Part shown: positions 7,605-16,799 of the stretch, one piece after another
Position numbering within the stretch: position 1 is the stretch's first letter
How the letters are laid out: each line of letters begins with the position of its first letter
Assembly: GCF_040448695.1 (NCBI RefSeq)
Contig: NZ_CP159307.1
Coordinates: 1 to 64,000, forward strand
Length of the DNA: 64,000 nucleotides
Origin: Dehalogenimonas sp. 4OHTPN
Lineage (GTDB): Bacteria > Chloroflexota > Dehalococcoidia > Dehalococcoidales > Dehalococcoidaceae
Direction: 5' to 3'
Made by a program: the position numbers and the translations under genes
Notes under the pieces: generated by a model
The model's database searches: none
Told to the model about the DNA's origin: nothing
What the model saw: only the letters and a program-made list of their open reading frames with translations

Positions 7605-8678
7605 TCAACCGCACAGGCCGGAAACCGCCTTCCCGTCCAGCCTTACGATTAACTCTCCGACCAGCCTGAGGGCGTGATCGAAATCGCTCCGCCGGATGAT
7701 GGAGTTATGACTGTGGGCGTGGCGGGTGGGTATGGCGATGACGACAGTCGGCACCCCCCGGTCGTGAAGGTGGACAGCGCCGCCGTCGTACCCGCCGAAT
7801 TCCAGGGTATCGAGCTGAAGAGGGATATTAAGTTCGCCGGCGGTTCTGATAACCAGATCGCGGAGCTTCAGGTTTGGGATCATCCTTGTATCATAGACCA
7901 GCAGCGTCGGTCCGCCGCCGAGTTTCGTTGCCGACTCGTCAGGTTTGATGCCCGGCACATCGCCGATCGGCCCGATATCCAGGATAATGGCCACGTCGGG
8001 TTTAACCATTTCGACGCTGGTCGTGGCGCCGCGTAACCCGACTTCCTCCTGCACCGTGCCGACGCCGAAGACCGTATTTTTATGTTCAACTCCCGCCAGC
8101 TCTTCCATAACCGCGATCAGTAGAGCGCAGCCCACCCGGTCGTCAAAAGCCTTGGCCGCGTAGGTTGGCTCTTTCATCGAAAGCACCTTGAAAAGGCTGT
8201 CGGGAACCACCGGGTCGCCGACGCGGACACCCGCTCCGATGGCCTCTTCCCGCGAAGTCGCGCCGATATCAATGAACAACTCCTTTTTATCGAAGGATTT
8301 GCCGCGGTCCGCCTCCGGCAGCAGGTGCGGCGGCGGACCGCAGATAACGCCGGTGACCGGCCCGCCGGATGTTTCAATGCGCACCCGCTGCGCCGGGAGG
8401 TGCTGGTTCGGCCAGCCGCCGAGGGGCACGAATTTTATAAAGCCGTCCTTGTTGATCAGTTTCACCATGAATCCGATCTCGTCCATGTGTGCCGCGAGGA
8501 GTATCCTGGGGCCTTCGGCGCCGCCGCGTTTGGCGCAAATGACACTGCCCAGCCTGTCCCTTGACACCTCGCCAATGGGCTTAAGCCGGCTTTCCATGAT
8601 CTTTTGGATATCCCCCTCATACCCCGGCACCCCGCTGGCTTCCGTCAGGTCCTTAAGCAGTTGTTCGATGGCATCCAT
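7605..8678 (-). CDS. M42-family metallopeptidase (glutamyl/deblocking aminopeptidase type)
   Basis: 357 residues, the usual M42 length. These are cytoplasmic dodecameric aminopeptidases with two metal ions. The ligands are all visible: His and Asp in LAAHMDEIGF, the bridging Asp in KAFDDRVG, the Glu pair in VQEEVGLRG (catalytic base and ligand), Asp in ILDIGP and the final His in TRHAHSHNS. The start is ATG 8678 (MDAIEQLLKDL). The gene is divergent from the multicopper oxidase and downstream neighbours show no functional link. Confidence 0.93.
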   Translation of the reverse strand: MDAIEQLLKDLTEASGVPGYEGDIQKIMESRLKPIGEVSRDRLGSVICAKRGGAEGPRILLAAHMDEIGFMVKLINKDGFIKFVPLGGWPNQHLPAQRVRIETSGGPVTGVICGPPPHLLPEADRGKSFDKKELFIDIGATSREEAIGAGVRVGDPVVPDSLFKVLSMKEPTYAAKAFDDRVGCALLIAVMEELAGVEHKNTVFGVGTVQEEVGLRGATTSVEMVKPDVAIILDIGPIGDVPGIKPDESATKLGGGPTLLVYDTRMIPNLKLRDLVIRTAGELNIPLQLDTLEFGGYDGGAVHLHDRGVPTVVIAIPTRHAHSHNSIIRRSDFDHALRLVGELIVRLDGKAVSGLCG

Positions 8679-8788
8679 TGATCTTATACCTCCAACCTCA
8701 TATCTTAACGGCTCTGCCGCCGCTTGTTAACTGATTTCAGATTCTACGTGTGTTGATTATGTTTATCAATCCGCAACTTTTCCATAAA

Positions 8789-8808
8789 AATACGTAATTA
8801 TACGTATT
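8789..8808 (+). promoter_or_regulatory. Inverted repeat at the multicopper oxidase promoter
   Basis: AATACGTA (8789-8796) and TACGTATT (8801-8808) are perfect inverted arms with 4 bases between them. The right arm runs into TTGCCT (8807-8812), and TACAGT lies 17 bp further on, a reasonable -35/-10 pair. The arrangement copies the one at 5363 before the lipoprotein gene. Confidence 0.42.
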
Positions 8809-8902
8809 GCCTTTACCCGCCTATATTGATACAGTTGTGGAGCCTATTATGGTTGGGCGGGGACGCAGTTCTCAACAGAATAATATTGCGGAGGAGACGA
8901 GC

Positions 8903-11900
8903 ATGCCAGCACCCAGAAGGCGGATGTCAACCAATATTTTCAGGCGCAGGATGAGGGAGGCTGGCAGCGGCGCTACCCCTACGTCTCTTTCTTCGGTCAT
9001 CGCTCAGCCCGCCAAACCCCGGGAGGTAACCCGGCGCCAGTACCTGCAGATGGCCGCCGGCACCGCCGGGCTTTTGGGCTATTCAATAGCCGCCCGGAAA
9101 GTAGTCCAGGGCGCCGAACAGGTGACCAATCCGGTTTACCGTAACAAGATCACCCATGAAGAGCGTATGGCCGCCGCCGCCCGCGCCAATGAAACGCTAG
9201 CTGAGGCCGGTCAGCTCACCCCCAAGAACGGCGGCAGCCTCATTGCCCAGGCCATCCCGCTGGCGGCCAATCCCGGACCGGGCGATGTGCCGGATTATTT
9301 CAGTATCACCGTGCCCAACTGGGCTTACAGCCCGCCCATCCGGAAGTTTGTCGACCGCCTCCCCGGCCTCGGCCCCGGCGCCGCCAACGGCCTCGGCCAA
9401 TATATCCCCATCGCCAACCCCGATAAACTGACTTATCCCGGTTCTGATTATTATGAGATCTCCCTCCGCGAGTATAACGAGAAACTGCACTCGGACCTGC
9501 CTCCCACCCGCCTGCGCGGTTATGTCCAGACCAACAACGGCACCGATGCCGGCGGCACCCTCAACAATGTTGCGCCGGCGCCGATCCATTATCTTGGCCC
9601 TCTTATAATCGCTCAGAAAGACCGCGCCGTCCGCATCAGGTTCACCAATCAACTGCCCACCGGCGCCGGCGGCAACCTGTTCATCCCCGTCGACGAAGCC
9701 ATGATGGGCGCCGGTCTGGGCCCCATGGGCGGTACCGAGATTTATACCCAGAATCGCGCCGTCATCCACCTCCACGGCGCCGATGCCCCGTGGATCTCCG
9801 ACGGCACGCCTCACCAGTGGATCACCCCGGCCGGCGAGACGACATCCTATCCCGACGGCGCCAGCGTCCTGTATTCCGGCGTGCCGGATATGCCGGCCCC
9901 CGGCCCCGGCCAGTACAATTACTACTACCCCAACCAGATGAGCGCCCGTCTGATGTTCTACCACGACCATGCGCTTGGCATCACCCGCCTTAACGTCTAT
10001 GTCGGCATGGCCGCCGGATACATTATTCAAGACCCGGTGGAAGCCGAACTGGTGAATAGCGGCATCATTCCCGCCGACCAGATCCCGCTGATCGTCCAGG
10101 ATAAGACCTTTGTTGATGCCCCGATGATTCCATCCACCGATCCCACCTGGAACTGGGGCGTTACCCCGGGGACGGCCCACGACGGCGACCTGTGGATGGG
10201 CCACGTCTATAACCCGGCCCAAAACCCCTGGGCTCCGGACAATTCCGGCATCAATCCCATGGGCCGCTGGCACTATGCCCCGTGGTTCTGGCCGCCGGCC
10301 ACCAACCTGCTGGTCGGGCCGCAGCCCAACCCGTATTATGATTCGGTCAATCCCGCCAATACCCCGTGGGAAGCCCCCTTCATCCCGGGCGCCCCCCACC
10401 CTGCCATGCAGATGGAATCCTTCCAGGACACTATGCTGGTCAACGGCACCGCCTTCCCTTATGTCGAAGTTGATCCCAAGTCCTATCGGCTCCGCGTCCT
10501 GAACGCCTGCAATGACCGCTTTGTTAACCTCCAGATGTACGAGGCTGATCCGGCCGGATATGCCATAGACGCCACCGGAGCCTCCGTTCCTCCCGGAACC
10601 GGATTCGGTACCGAGGTAAAAACCGTCATCGCCGCGCCCTATCCCAACGATCCAACCTGGCCCCAGAACTTCGAGTTCGGCAACGCCACCTGGCCGGTGG
10701 ACGGCCGCGATGGCGGTGTCCCGGATTGGAACACCGCCGGTCCTCCCTGGATAGTCATCGGCACCGAAGGCGGCTTTCTGCCTATGCCGGCCGTCGTCCC
10801 CCAACGGCCGGTTGACTGGAACGTTGACGTTACCATGTTCAACGCCGGTATAGTCAACTCCTTCTCCCTGGCGCTCGGCCCGGCCGAACGGGCGGACGTC
10901 ATCGTTGATTTTTCCGCCTTCGCCGGCAAGACACTTATCGTCTATAACGACGCCCCCGCCCCCTTCCCAGCCCCCGACCCGCGCCTGGACTACTACACGG
11001 GCTCGCCTGATATGGCAGCTGCCGGCGGCTATACCTATCCCGCCAACGCCAACACTACCCTGCCCGGTCACGGGCCCAACACCCGCACCGTTATGCAGAT
11101 CCGGGTCAAGAATATTGCGCCGGCAGCGCCGTACAACGTCGCCGCTTTGAATGAAGCCTGGGCTTCCAACGCCGCCCACCCCGGCGTCTTCGAGCGGACG
11201 CAGCCCAAGCTGATCGTACCCAATGCTGTTCACAACGACGCCTACCGGGTGGATAACGGCAACGGTACCTTCTCGCCCAGGGCTGGCGCTACCTCGTTCC
11301 CGGCTGACACTTATGTCCGCATCTTCCAGAACTCCCATACCTTTAAGACCATCAGCGGGCAGCAGATGACGCTGCCGCTGCAGCCTAAAGCCATCCAGGA
11401 CGAAATGGGTGAAGCCTATGACCCGGTTTACGGCCGCATGAGCGGCATGCTCGGGCTGGAGCTGCCCAATACCGTCGCCGGCGCCGCCAACTTCATGCTC
11501 TACCCTTACGCCTCGCCGCCGGTCGAAGTCCTTAAGGACTCCATGGTCCCGCTGTCAGAGCCCATGCCGGGTGACGGCACCCAGCTCTGGAAGATCACCC
11601 ACAACGGCGTTGATACCCACCCGATCCACTTCCACCTGTTTAACGTTCAGGTAATCAACCGCGTCGCCTGGGACGGCTTTCTGTCGCTGCCCCATCCAAC
11701 CGAACGAGGCTGGAAGGAAACCCTCCGCGTCAGCCCCTTGGAGGATACCATCGTCGCCCTCAGACCGGTCGCGCCGCAACTGCCGTTCAAGGTGCCCAAC
11801 TCGATCCGTCCGATCGATGCCACCATGCCGTTGGGCGAAACCCTCATCGGCCCGCCCGGCGGCTTCTTCGATCCCACCGGCAACCCGATCACCATCACCA

Positions 11901-13525
11901 ACCAGATGGTCAACTTCGGCTGGGAGTATGTCATCCACTGCCACATCCTCGGCCACGAGGAAATGGACATGATGCACGGCGTCTGCTTCGCCGTCGCCCC
12001 GGACGCGCCGACCAACGTAACCGCTACCGTCCTGGACAACCCCAAGAGGGTCAGCCTGTCATGGACCAACCCTGCGGTCAATGCCACCGGATTCAAGATT
12101 GAACGCGCCACTGACGCCGGCTTCACCGCTAACCTGGTAACCCGCACCGTAGGCATGGTCACCACGTTCGAGGACACTGAGATTGAAAACGCCATCACCT
12201 ACTTCTACCGGGTTACCGCGTTGAACACCGTAGGCAGCACCATACCTGGTTTCCCGACCGCAACGGCTGAATCTGCCCCGACCGTTGCCGGAGCCCAAAG
12301 CACCGGTGTCGCCCAGACCAGGATGGTCACCGTCTGCCCGACCTCGGTCAGCCCCGCCAAGACGATCACTGTCACCGCTTCGTTGAAGCAGCTGCCTGGC
12401 CTGACTGATGTTGTCCGGGCAGGAATGCCGGTACTCTTCAACTACATCTTCCACAAGCTTGAATCCGGCACCACCGAATCAGGTACCGCCACCATAAATA
12501 CCGATGCTGCCGGCAAGGCTGTTCTGGCCGTGGCCGCCCCCAATGAAAAGGCCACCGTCGTGGTTGACGCCATCTTCAATGGCGACGCCAACCTGCAGCC
12601 CTCATCCAATATGAGCACCATCGCTGTGGTACCTTTCATCCAGACGGTGCTGACGGCCTCCAACGCGGCTGGTGTCGTGACCTTCCACCTGGCCGACTCT
12701 TATGGTAATGCTATCGCCGGGCAGGACCTGTCCTTCCTGACCACTGCCGGCACCCTATCCGCCGGTGCTGCCGCCACCGATACCAGCGGTAATGCCCAGG
12801 TCGTCCTCAGCGGCGTCAACTCCGCGGTCATCTCCGCCAGTTTCGGCGGTTTTGTGAACGCCAGCGGCTGGTCCTACCAGCCTTCCCAGGCGCGCATCAC
12901 CGCCGAAATCGCGGCTTCAGGCCCGGCGATCACAAGGATCGTAACCACCTCGGCGGACTCCGTCAGCCCGGGGCAAAACATCAATATGACTGCCCAGCTT
13001 CAGACGTTGCCCGCCCAGGCTCCGGTCAACATCGCCGGTTTATCCATCACCTTCAATTACGTGTTCTACAAACTGGAATCTGGCACCACCCAGAACGGCT
13101 CTGTCGTAGCCACCACTAACGCTTCCGGAGTCGCTACGCTCAGCGTACCGGCGCCGAATGAAAAATCGACGGTGGTTATTGACGCCGTTTTCTTCGGTGA
13201 CGCCAATCGCCTGGCTTCGTCCCATATGGGTATCATAGCCGTGGTACCTTTCATCCAGACGGTGATTACCGGTTCAACTTCAGCGGGCGTAATCACCTTC
13301 CACCTGGCTGATCAGTACGGCAACCCGCTGGTTGGGCGTACTTTGTCCTTCCTAACCACTGCTGGCACTTTGTCTTCGGCCACTGGCCTGACCTCCGCCG
13401 GCGGCGATGTCGCCGTGGCGCTGAGCGGTGCCCCCGGGGTGGTTTCGGCCAGCTTCGGTGGCTACCAGAGTCCGGCCGGCTGGTCATATCAGCCCACCCA
13501 GTGCCGCATCACCGTCACTCCGTAA
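8903..13525 (+). CDS. Large Tat-exported multicopper oxidase with FN3 and two Ig-like repeats
   Basis: 1,540 residues from ATG 8903, which has GGAGGAGA just upstream; the frame is open a further 32 codons. A long n-region precedes a Tat-type signal (TRRQYLQ, Arg 44-45, then a hydrophobic stretch). All four copper-binding motifs are intact: HLH at 289-291, HDH at 354-356, HPIHFH at 906-911 and HCHILGH at 1012-1018, with T1 Cys 1013, His 1018 and axial Met 1023. The roughly 550 residues between motifs 2 and 3 are longer than in laccases. An FN3-like domain (about 1035-1130) and two near-identical Ig-like units follow. There is no membrane anchor at the C-terminus. The substrate is unknown; metal or phenol oxidation and copper detoxification are all possible. 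Confidence 0.92.
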   Translation: MPAPRRRMSTNIFRRRMREAGSGATPTSLSSVIAQPAKPREVTRRQYLQMAAGTAGLLGYSIAARKVVQGAEQVTNPVYRNKITHEERMAAAARANETLAEAGQLTPKNGGSLIAQAIPLAANPGPGDVPDYFSITVPNWAYSPPIRKFVDRLPGLGPGAANGLGQYIPIANPDKLTYPGSDYYEISLREYNEKLHSDLPPTRLRGYVQTNNGTDAGGTLNNVAPAPIHYLGPLIIAQKDRAVRIRFTNQLPTGAGGNLFIPVDEAMMGAGLGPMGGTEIYTQNRAVIHLHGADAPWISDGTPHQWITPAGETTSYPDGASVLYSGVPDMPAPGPGQYNYYYPNQMSARLMFYHDHALGITRLNVYVGMAAGYIIQDPVEAELVNSGIIPADQIPLIVQDKTFVDAPMIPSTDPTWNWGVTPGTAHDGDLWMGHVYNPAQNPWAPDNSGINPMGRWHYAPWFWPPATNLLVGPQPNPYYDSVNPANTPWEAPFIPGAPHPAMQMESFQDTMLVNGTAFPYVEVDPKSYRLRVLNACNDRFVNLQMYEADPAGYAIDATGASVPPGTGFGTEVKTVIAAPYPNDPTWPQNFEFGNATWPVDGRDGGVPDWNTAGPPWIVIGTEGGFLPMPAVVPQRPVDWNVDVTMFNAGIVNSFSLALGPAERADVIVDFSAFAGKTLIVYNDAPAPFPAPDPRLDYYTGSPDMAAAGGYTYPANANTTLPGHGPNTRTVMQIRVKNIAPAAPYNVAALNEAWASNAAHPGVFERTQPKLIVPNAVHNDAYRVDNGNGTFSPRAGATSFPADTYVRIFQNSHTFKTISGQQMTLPLQPKAIQDEMGEAYDPVYGRMSGMLGLELPNTVAGAANFMLYPYASPPVEVLKDSMVPLSEPMPGDGTQLWKITHNGVDTHPIHFHLFNVQVINRVAWDGFLSLPHPTERGWKETLRVSPLEDTIVALRPVAPQLPFKVPNSIRPIDATMPLGETLIGPPGGFFDPTGNPITITNQMVNFGWEYVIHCHILGHEEMDMMHGVCFAVAPDAPTNVTATVLDNPKRVSLSWTNPAVNATGFKIERATDAGFTANLVTRTVGMVTTFEDTEIENAITYFYRVTALNTVGSTIPGFPTATAESAPTVAGAQSTGVAQTRMVTVCPTSVSPAKTITVTASLKQLPGLTDVVRAGMPVLFNYIFHKLESGTTESGTATINTDAAGKAVLAVAAPNEKATVVVDAIFNGDANLQPSSNMSTIAVVPFIQTVLTASNAAGVVTFHLADSYGNAIAGQDLSFLTTAGTLSAGAAATDTSGNAQVVLSGVNSAVISASFGGFVNASGWSYQPSQARITAEIAASGPAITRIVTTSADSVSPGQNINMTAQLQTLPAQAPVNIAGLSITFNYVFYKLESGTTQNGSVVATTNASGVATLSVPAPNEKSTVVIDAVFFGDANRLASSHMGIIAVVPFIQTVITGSTSAGVITFHLADQYGNPLVGRTLSFLTTAGTLSSATGLTSAGGDVAVALSGAPGVVSASFGGYQSPAGWSYQPTQCRITVTP
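12317..13522 (+). repeat. Tandem Ig-like repeat inside the multicopper oxidase gene
   Basis: Two consecutive units of about 200 codons (12317 to about 12910, and about 12931 to 13522) encode closely similar sequences. Shared segments include KLESGTT, VVPFIQTV, FHLAD-YGN, DLSFLTTAGTLS/TLSFLTTAGTLS, SASFGG and GWSYQP. The pattern indicates an internal duplication of one Ig-like domain. Confidence 0.85.
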
Positions 13526-13536
13526 CAAAATGAACA

Positions 13537-13569
13537 CCGGCGGGTTCCGCGCTTTGCGGAACCCGCCGG
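13537..13569 (+). terminator. Perfect 14-bp hairpin after the multicopper oxidase
   Basis: CCGGCGGGTTCCGC (13537-13550) and its exact complement (13556-13569) flank a GCTTT loop, 12 bp after the stop. No T-run follows, so it may act as a transcript-stabilising or weak terminator structure. Confidence 0.65.
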
Positions 13570-13584
13570 AGAAACTAGGAATTA

Positions 13585-14397
13585 ATGATTCAGACATACG
13601 CCGGTCACTCGACGGGAGGGCATTCATTCGAGCGTTGGCATCTGGAGGTTTTCGGATGTCCTGGCTGTAAATCCAGCCTGGTGCCCATGGATAGTGTTTT
13701 AACATGCGAGTCCTGCGGTACCGCCTACTCCGTACTCAACGGCATCCCGGCGCTCATCAGCCCGGACACCGCCCTCGAAATGACCGCCGGGCATCTCCCG
13801 GTCAAAGAGTTTTACCTTTTTGAACGTTACGATTGGACCAAAGACCCCAAAGGGCTTGAATATATTTATCACCACACCAGGAGAGCCGAAACCTGGCACT
13901 ACATCGAAAAACTGCTGCCCAGTGACGGGATCGTCCTCGATATCGGCTGCGGTACCGGCTTGATCACCCACCGACTGGCCACCATCAGACAGAAAGCCGT
14001 AGCTCTGGACATGAACCTTTGGGCTTTGAACCAGATGAACGGCAAGCCGTATATTGTCAAAGCCCAGGCGGATGCCGAAATGCTTCCCGTCCAGGACTCG
14101 TCAGTAGATATGGTCATCGCCACTGAGGTGGTAGAGCATCTGGAGAATCCTGAGGCTACACTCCAGGAAATGTTACGGGTCTGCCGTCCCGGCGGCTGGC
14201 TTGTCGGGTCTGTCCCCAGCACCAACAGCATCTGGAAGATGCGCCAGCACCTAAGTATGACCTGTGCTGGCAATGAACCGTTTCACCGTAACTTCACCCG
14301 CAATGAAATCACTGACCTGTGGCATCGCGTCGGCTACGACGGCCAGATCCACGGTATTTGCTTTGGGCTTAACTGGCTTTGGACAGTACAGAAGTGA
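13585..14397 (+). CDS. Class I SAM-dependent methyltransferase with N-terminal zinc ribbon
   Basis: 270 residues. The N-terminal part has two Cys pairs (CPGC and CESC, residues about 31-54) in the Trm112/YcaR-like pattern seen before some methyltransferases. A Rossmann methyltransferase domain follows: motif I is VLDIGCGTGLI (near 119), the acidic loop is ALDMN, and DSSVDMVIATEVVEHLENP is the motif of the methyltransferase type 11 family. The substrate cannot be read from the sequence; lipid, sugar or small-molecule methylation are all possible. The gene stands alone between a hairpin and the DUF4418 operon. Confidence 0.85.
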   Translation: MIQTYAGHSTGGHSFERWHLEVFGCPGCKSSLVPMDSVLTCESCGTAYSVLNGIPALISPDTALEMTAGHLPVKEFYLFERYDWTKDPKGLEYIYHHTRRAETWHYIEKLLPSDGIVLDIGCGTGLITHRLATIRQKAVALDMNLWALNQMNGKPYIVKAQADAEMLPVQDSSVDMVIATEVVEHLENPEATLQEMLRVCRPGGWLVGSVPSTNSIWKMRQHLSMTCAGNEPFHRNFTRNEITDLWHRVGYDGQIHGICFGLNWLWTVQK

Positions 14398-14436
14398 TAT
14401 TCTCGTTTATAGTATCAACATAAGGAGATGCGTTAG

Positions 14437-14856
14437 ATGTTCAAAGTCCTCGGTGTTGTCCTGGTGGTACTGGCGATATTCGCCGCCGTTTTCCCGATGT
14501 TCACTGATTGCCAGTCCCAGGGAAAAGCCATAACCCTGGCCAACGGTAAGACCATTCCGATGAAATGTCACTGGAGCGGTGTTGCCGAGATAGCCGCCGC
14601 CGCCCCGCTGGCCGTCGTCGGCGTCATGATGACTTTCAACCGCCGCAAGACTACCCTTATGCAGTTGGGCGGGCTCGGCGTGGTGCTGGGCGCGGTGATT
14701 ATCGCCTTGCCGACCTTTCTGATCGGCGTCTGCCAGACCCCTACTATGACCTGCGTCACCCTGGAGAGGCCCGGACTCATCACCGCCGGGGCGCTGGTGA
14801 TTGCTTCCGGCCTGGTTGGCATGGTTCTGGCCGCCAGGTCCAACCGGTTGGAATAG
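14437..14856 (+). CDS. DUF4418 family membrane protein
   Basis: 139 residues with four hydrophobic helices (VLGVVLVVLAIFAAVFPMF; AEIAAAAPLAVVGVMM; LGGLGVVLGAVIIALPTFLIGVC; GLITAGALVIASGLVGMVL). Conserved-looking polar positions between helices are MKCHW and CQTPTMTC; paired cysteines and a His outside the membrane suggest metal or redox chemistry, which is inference. This matches DUF4418. AAGGAG precedes the ATG. It heads a run of five plus-strand genes ending at 18235 that includes an FtsX-type permease and an ATPase, so it is probably an accessory of that transporter. Confidence 0.8.
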   Translation: MFKVLGVVLVVLAIFAAVFPMFTDCQSQGKAITLANGKTIPMKCHWSGVAEIAAAAPLAVVGVMMTFNRRKTTLMQLGGLGVVLGAVIIALPTFLIGVCQTPTMTCVTLERPGLITAGALVIASGLVGMVLAARSNRLE

Positions 14857-14889
14857 CTTTTAATTTTTGTTCGGTAGAATAGCGGCGAA

Positions 14890-15570
14890 GTGTCATGCAG
14901 CGCGATTATGGGCATGAAACAGAGTATTTTAAAGAAATTTCGGCCGACAGCTTGGCTAGTATTGGCCGCGGCGCTGGTTCTGCCTTTGGGCTGCTCGCCG
15001 GATCTGGGCGCTTCGACCTCACCCGATACCGTCCAGGCTGAACAACTCCGCAAGACCACCAGCATCTCGGTCCGGCTTTATGGCTTGATGGACTTTGAGA
15101 CGTTCGGCATTATCTTCAAGCACCCGACGTCCCTGGAAGCCTCCGCCGTGCCTATCGGCTGGATGGCCAACACCTTCAGGGGATTCAACGAGGCAGCAAC
15201 GCCAACCCAGAAAATAACCGATCAGGTTCACGGAACCATTACCCCAGACGGCAAATGGCTGTCATCGCTGGTACTGGCCCGAAGCATCACCCGGACATCA
15301 GCCGAGGATGGCGTTTTTTACCAGGTCACCTTTAAAAACGTCCCTATTTCCGTCCTGGAGTCCGGTTTGATTACCTCTCAAGCCCAGGGTTCGGATCTCC
15401 GCAAACACGTTGAATCCGTAGAATATATAGAACGTTCTTACAGCAACGGCCAACTCGTAACCAACACCACTTACAAGACTACGGATTGGTCTAAAGATGT
15501 CGCCGGGCAGGCGCCGTATATTCTGGTCTTATTCGAAGAAGGCGCCGGCGGCGGGTTGCCGCCCTGTTGA
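14890..15570 (+). CDS. Lipoprotein of the DUF4418/ABC operon, function unknown
   Basis: 226 residues from GTG 14890. In-frame ATG codons at 14908 and 14914 are alternatives, none with a strong ribosome site. A hydrophobic segment (AWLVLAAALVLPLGC) ends in a lipobox. The mature part contains SISVRLYGLMDFETFGIIFKHP and is predicted to be beta-rich, but I recognise no family. It sits between DUF4418 and an ABC permease, so it may be the external partner that hands substrate to, or receives it from, the transporter. Confidence 0.7.
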   Translation: MSCSAIMGMKQSILKKFRPTAWLVLAAALVLPLGCSPDLGASTSPDTVQAEQLRKTTSISVRLYGLMDFETFGIIFKHPTSLEASAVPIGWMANTFRGFNEAATPTQKITDQVHGTITPDGKWLSSLVLARSITRTSAEDGVFYQVTFKNVPISVLESGLITSQAQGSDLRKHVESVEYIERSYSNGQLVTNTTYKTTDWSKDVAGQAPYILVLFEEGAGGGLPPC

Positions 15571-15603
15571 AGCTTAAATCTCCATCCGAATTTTCTTGTG
15601 TTT

Positions 15604-16797
15604 ATGGGCACGATTAAACTAGCGCTGAAAAACATCCGCTGGAACGGCTTCCGGAGCCTGAGTATTTTCCTCGGGGTTGCCGGAGTAGCGGCATTCCTGC
15701 TCTCGACGACCCTGATCATCAGAGGCGCTGAAACCAGCCTTGATTCAGGTTTGCAGCGCATGGGCGCTGATATCCTGGTGGTTCCGGTCGGCGCCGAAAC
15801 AAAGCTGGAAACCGCCCTCTTGATGGGTAAACCGACTGAAATCTGGATGCCCAGAAGTAACCTGGAATCAGTCGCTTCGGTGCCCGGCGTGGAAGCTGTT
15901 TCGCCCCAGGTATACCTGGCCTCTTTATACGGAGCCGCCTGCTGCGCGGTTTGGGAGATGTTCATTGTGGTATACGACCCGGCGACCGATTTCACGGTGA
16001 CACCCTGGCTGAGAGACAATCTAGGACGGGACCTTGCCAGGGGCGAGGTGGTCGGTGGCCACTATATTTTTGTGCCGCCTGAATTTGACCAGATAATCCT
16101 CTACGGCTACGGCATGGATCTGGTCGGCAACCTGACAGCCACCGGTACCGGGCTGGACCAAACGTTATTCATGACCATGGAAACGGCTGTTGCCATGGCC
16201 GAATCATCCATTACCACTGCGGTTCAGCCGTTAGTGGTCAACCCAGAATTGATCTCCACCATCATGGTCCGGATTGAGCCCTCTGCTGACGTTCATCGGG
16301 TTGCCCTGGACATCTTGTCCAACACCAGAGGGATGGTACCAATCGAAAGCCCGAACCTCTTCGGCGCTTTCCGGAACCAGATGAACGGCTTGTTGTGGGG
16401 CTTTTTCATTATTTCGCTCATCATCTGGATTCTTTCGGTGCTGCTGATCGGTCTGATATTTTCTATGGCGGCCAATGAACGCAGGCGGGAAATGGCTGTC
16501 CTTAGAGCCATCGGCGCCACCCGGGGTTTCATCTTTAAAACCCTCCTTTCGGAAGCGGCTTTACTGGCTGTCACCGGCTCCCTGGTCGGCATTATCGTGG
16601 CGGCCGGAGGTTTGTTTGTCCTTAAGGACCTCATCGCCGGTTCTCTTCGCATGCCTTTTCTCTTCCCTCCGCTTGGCGTGTTTCTGGGTCTTGTAGGTGC
16701 CGGCGTCGGACTGGCGCTATTGACCGTGACGCTGGCCGCCTCCATTCCCGCCTTCCGGCTGAGCCGCCAGGAACTCGCCATAGCCATGAGACAATAA
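15604..16797 (+). CDS. MacB/FtsX-type ABC transporter permease
   Basis: About 397 residues from ATG 15604; a GTG two codons upstream (15598) is also possible. The architecture is that of MacB/LolC proteins: one N-terminal helix (SLSIFLGVAGVAAFLLSTTL), a large extracytoplasmic domain of about 230 residues, then three helices (about 265-395) with the FtsX core containing ERRREMAVLRAIGATRGFIF. The extracytoplasmic domain has a CC pair in LYGAACCAVWEM. These transporters use ATP to drive movement of the periplasmic domain rather than classic channel transport. The ATPase follows after 2 bp. Confidence 0.88.
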   Translation: MGTIKLALKNIRWNGFRSLSIFLGVAGVAAFLLSTTLIIRGAETSLDSGLQRMGADILVVPVGAETKLETALLMGKPTEIWMPRSNLESVASVPGVEAVSPQVYLASLYGAACCAVWEMFIVVYDPATDFTVTPWLRDNLGRDLARGEVVGGHYIFVPPEFDQIILYGYGMDLVGNLTATGTGLDQTLFMTMETAVAMAESSITTAVQPLVVNPELISTIMVRIEPSADVHRVALDILSNTRGMVPIESPNLFGAFRNQMNGLLWGFFIISLIIWILSVLLIGLIFSMAANERRREMAVLRAIGATRGFIFKTLLSEAALLAVTGSLVGIIVAAGGLFVLKDLIAGSLRMPFLFPPLGVFLGLVGAGVGLALLTVTLAASIPAFRLSRQELAIAMRQ

Positions 16798-16799
16798 AA

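Noticed and set aside
9197-11338. A 713-codon open frame antisense to the multicopper oxidase gene
   Set aside because: The plus-strand oxidase has all copper motifs and a ribosome site. The antisense frame is a by-product of GC-rich codons and shows only low-complexity Gly/Val/Arg sequence.
12059-12454. Several minus-strand frames within the Ig-like repeats
   Set aside because: They mirror the plus-strand repeat and have no signals of their own.
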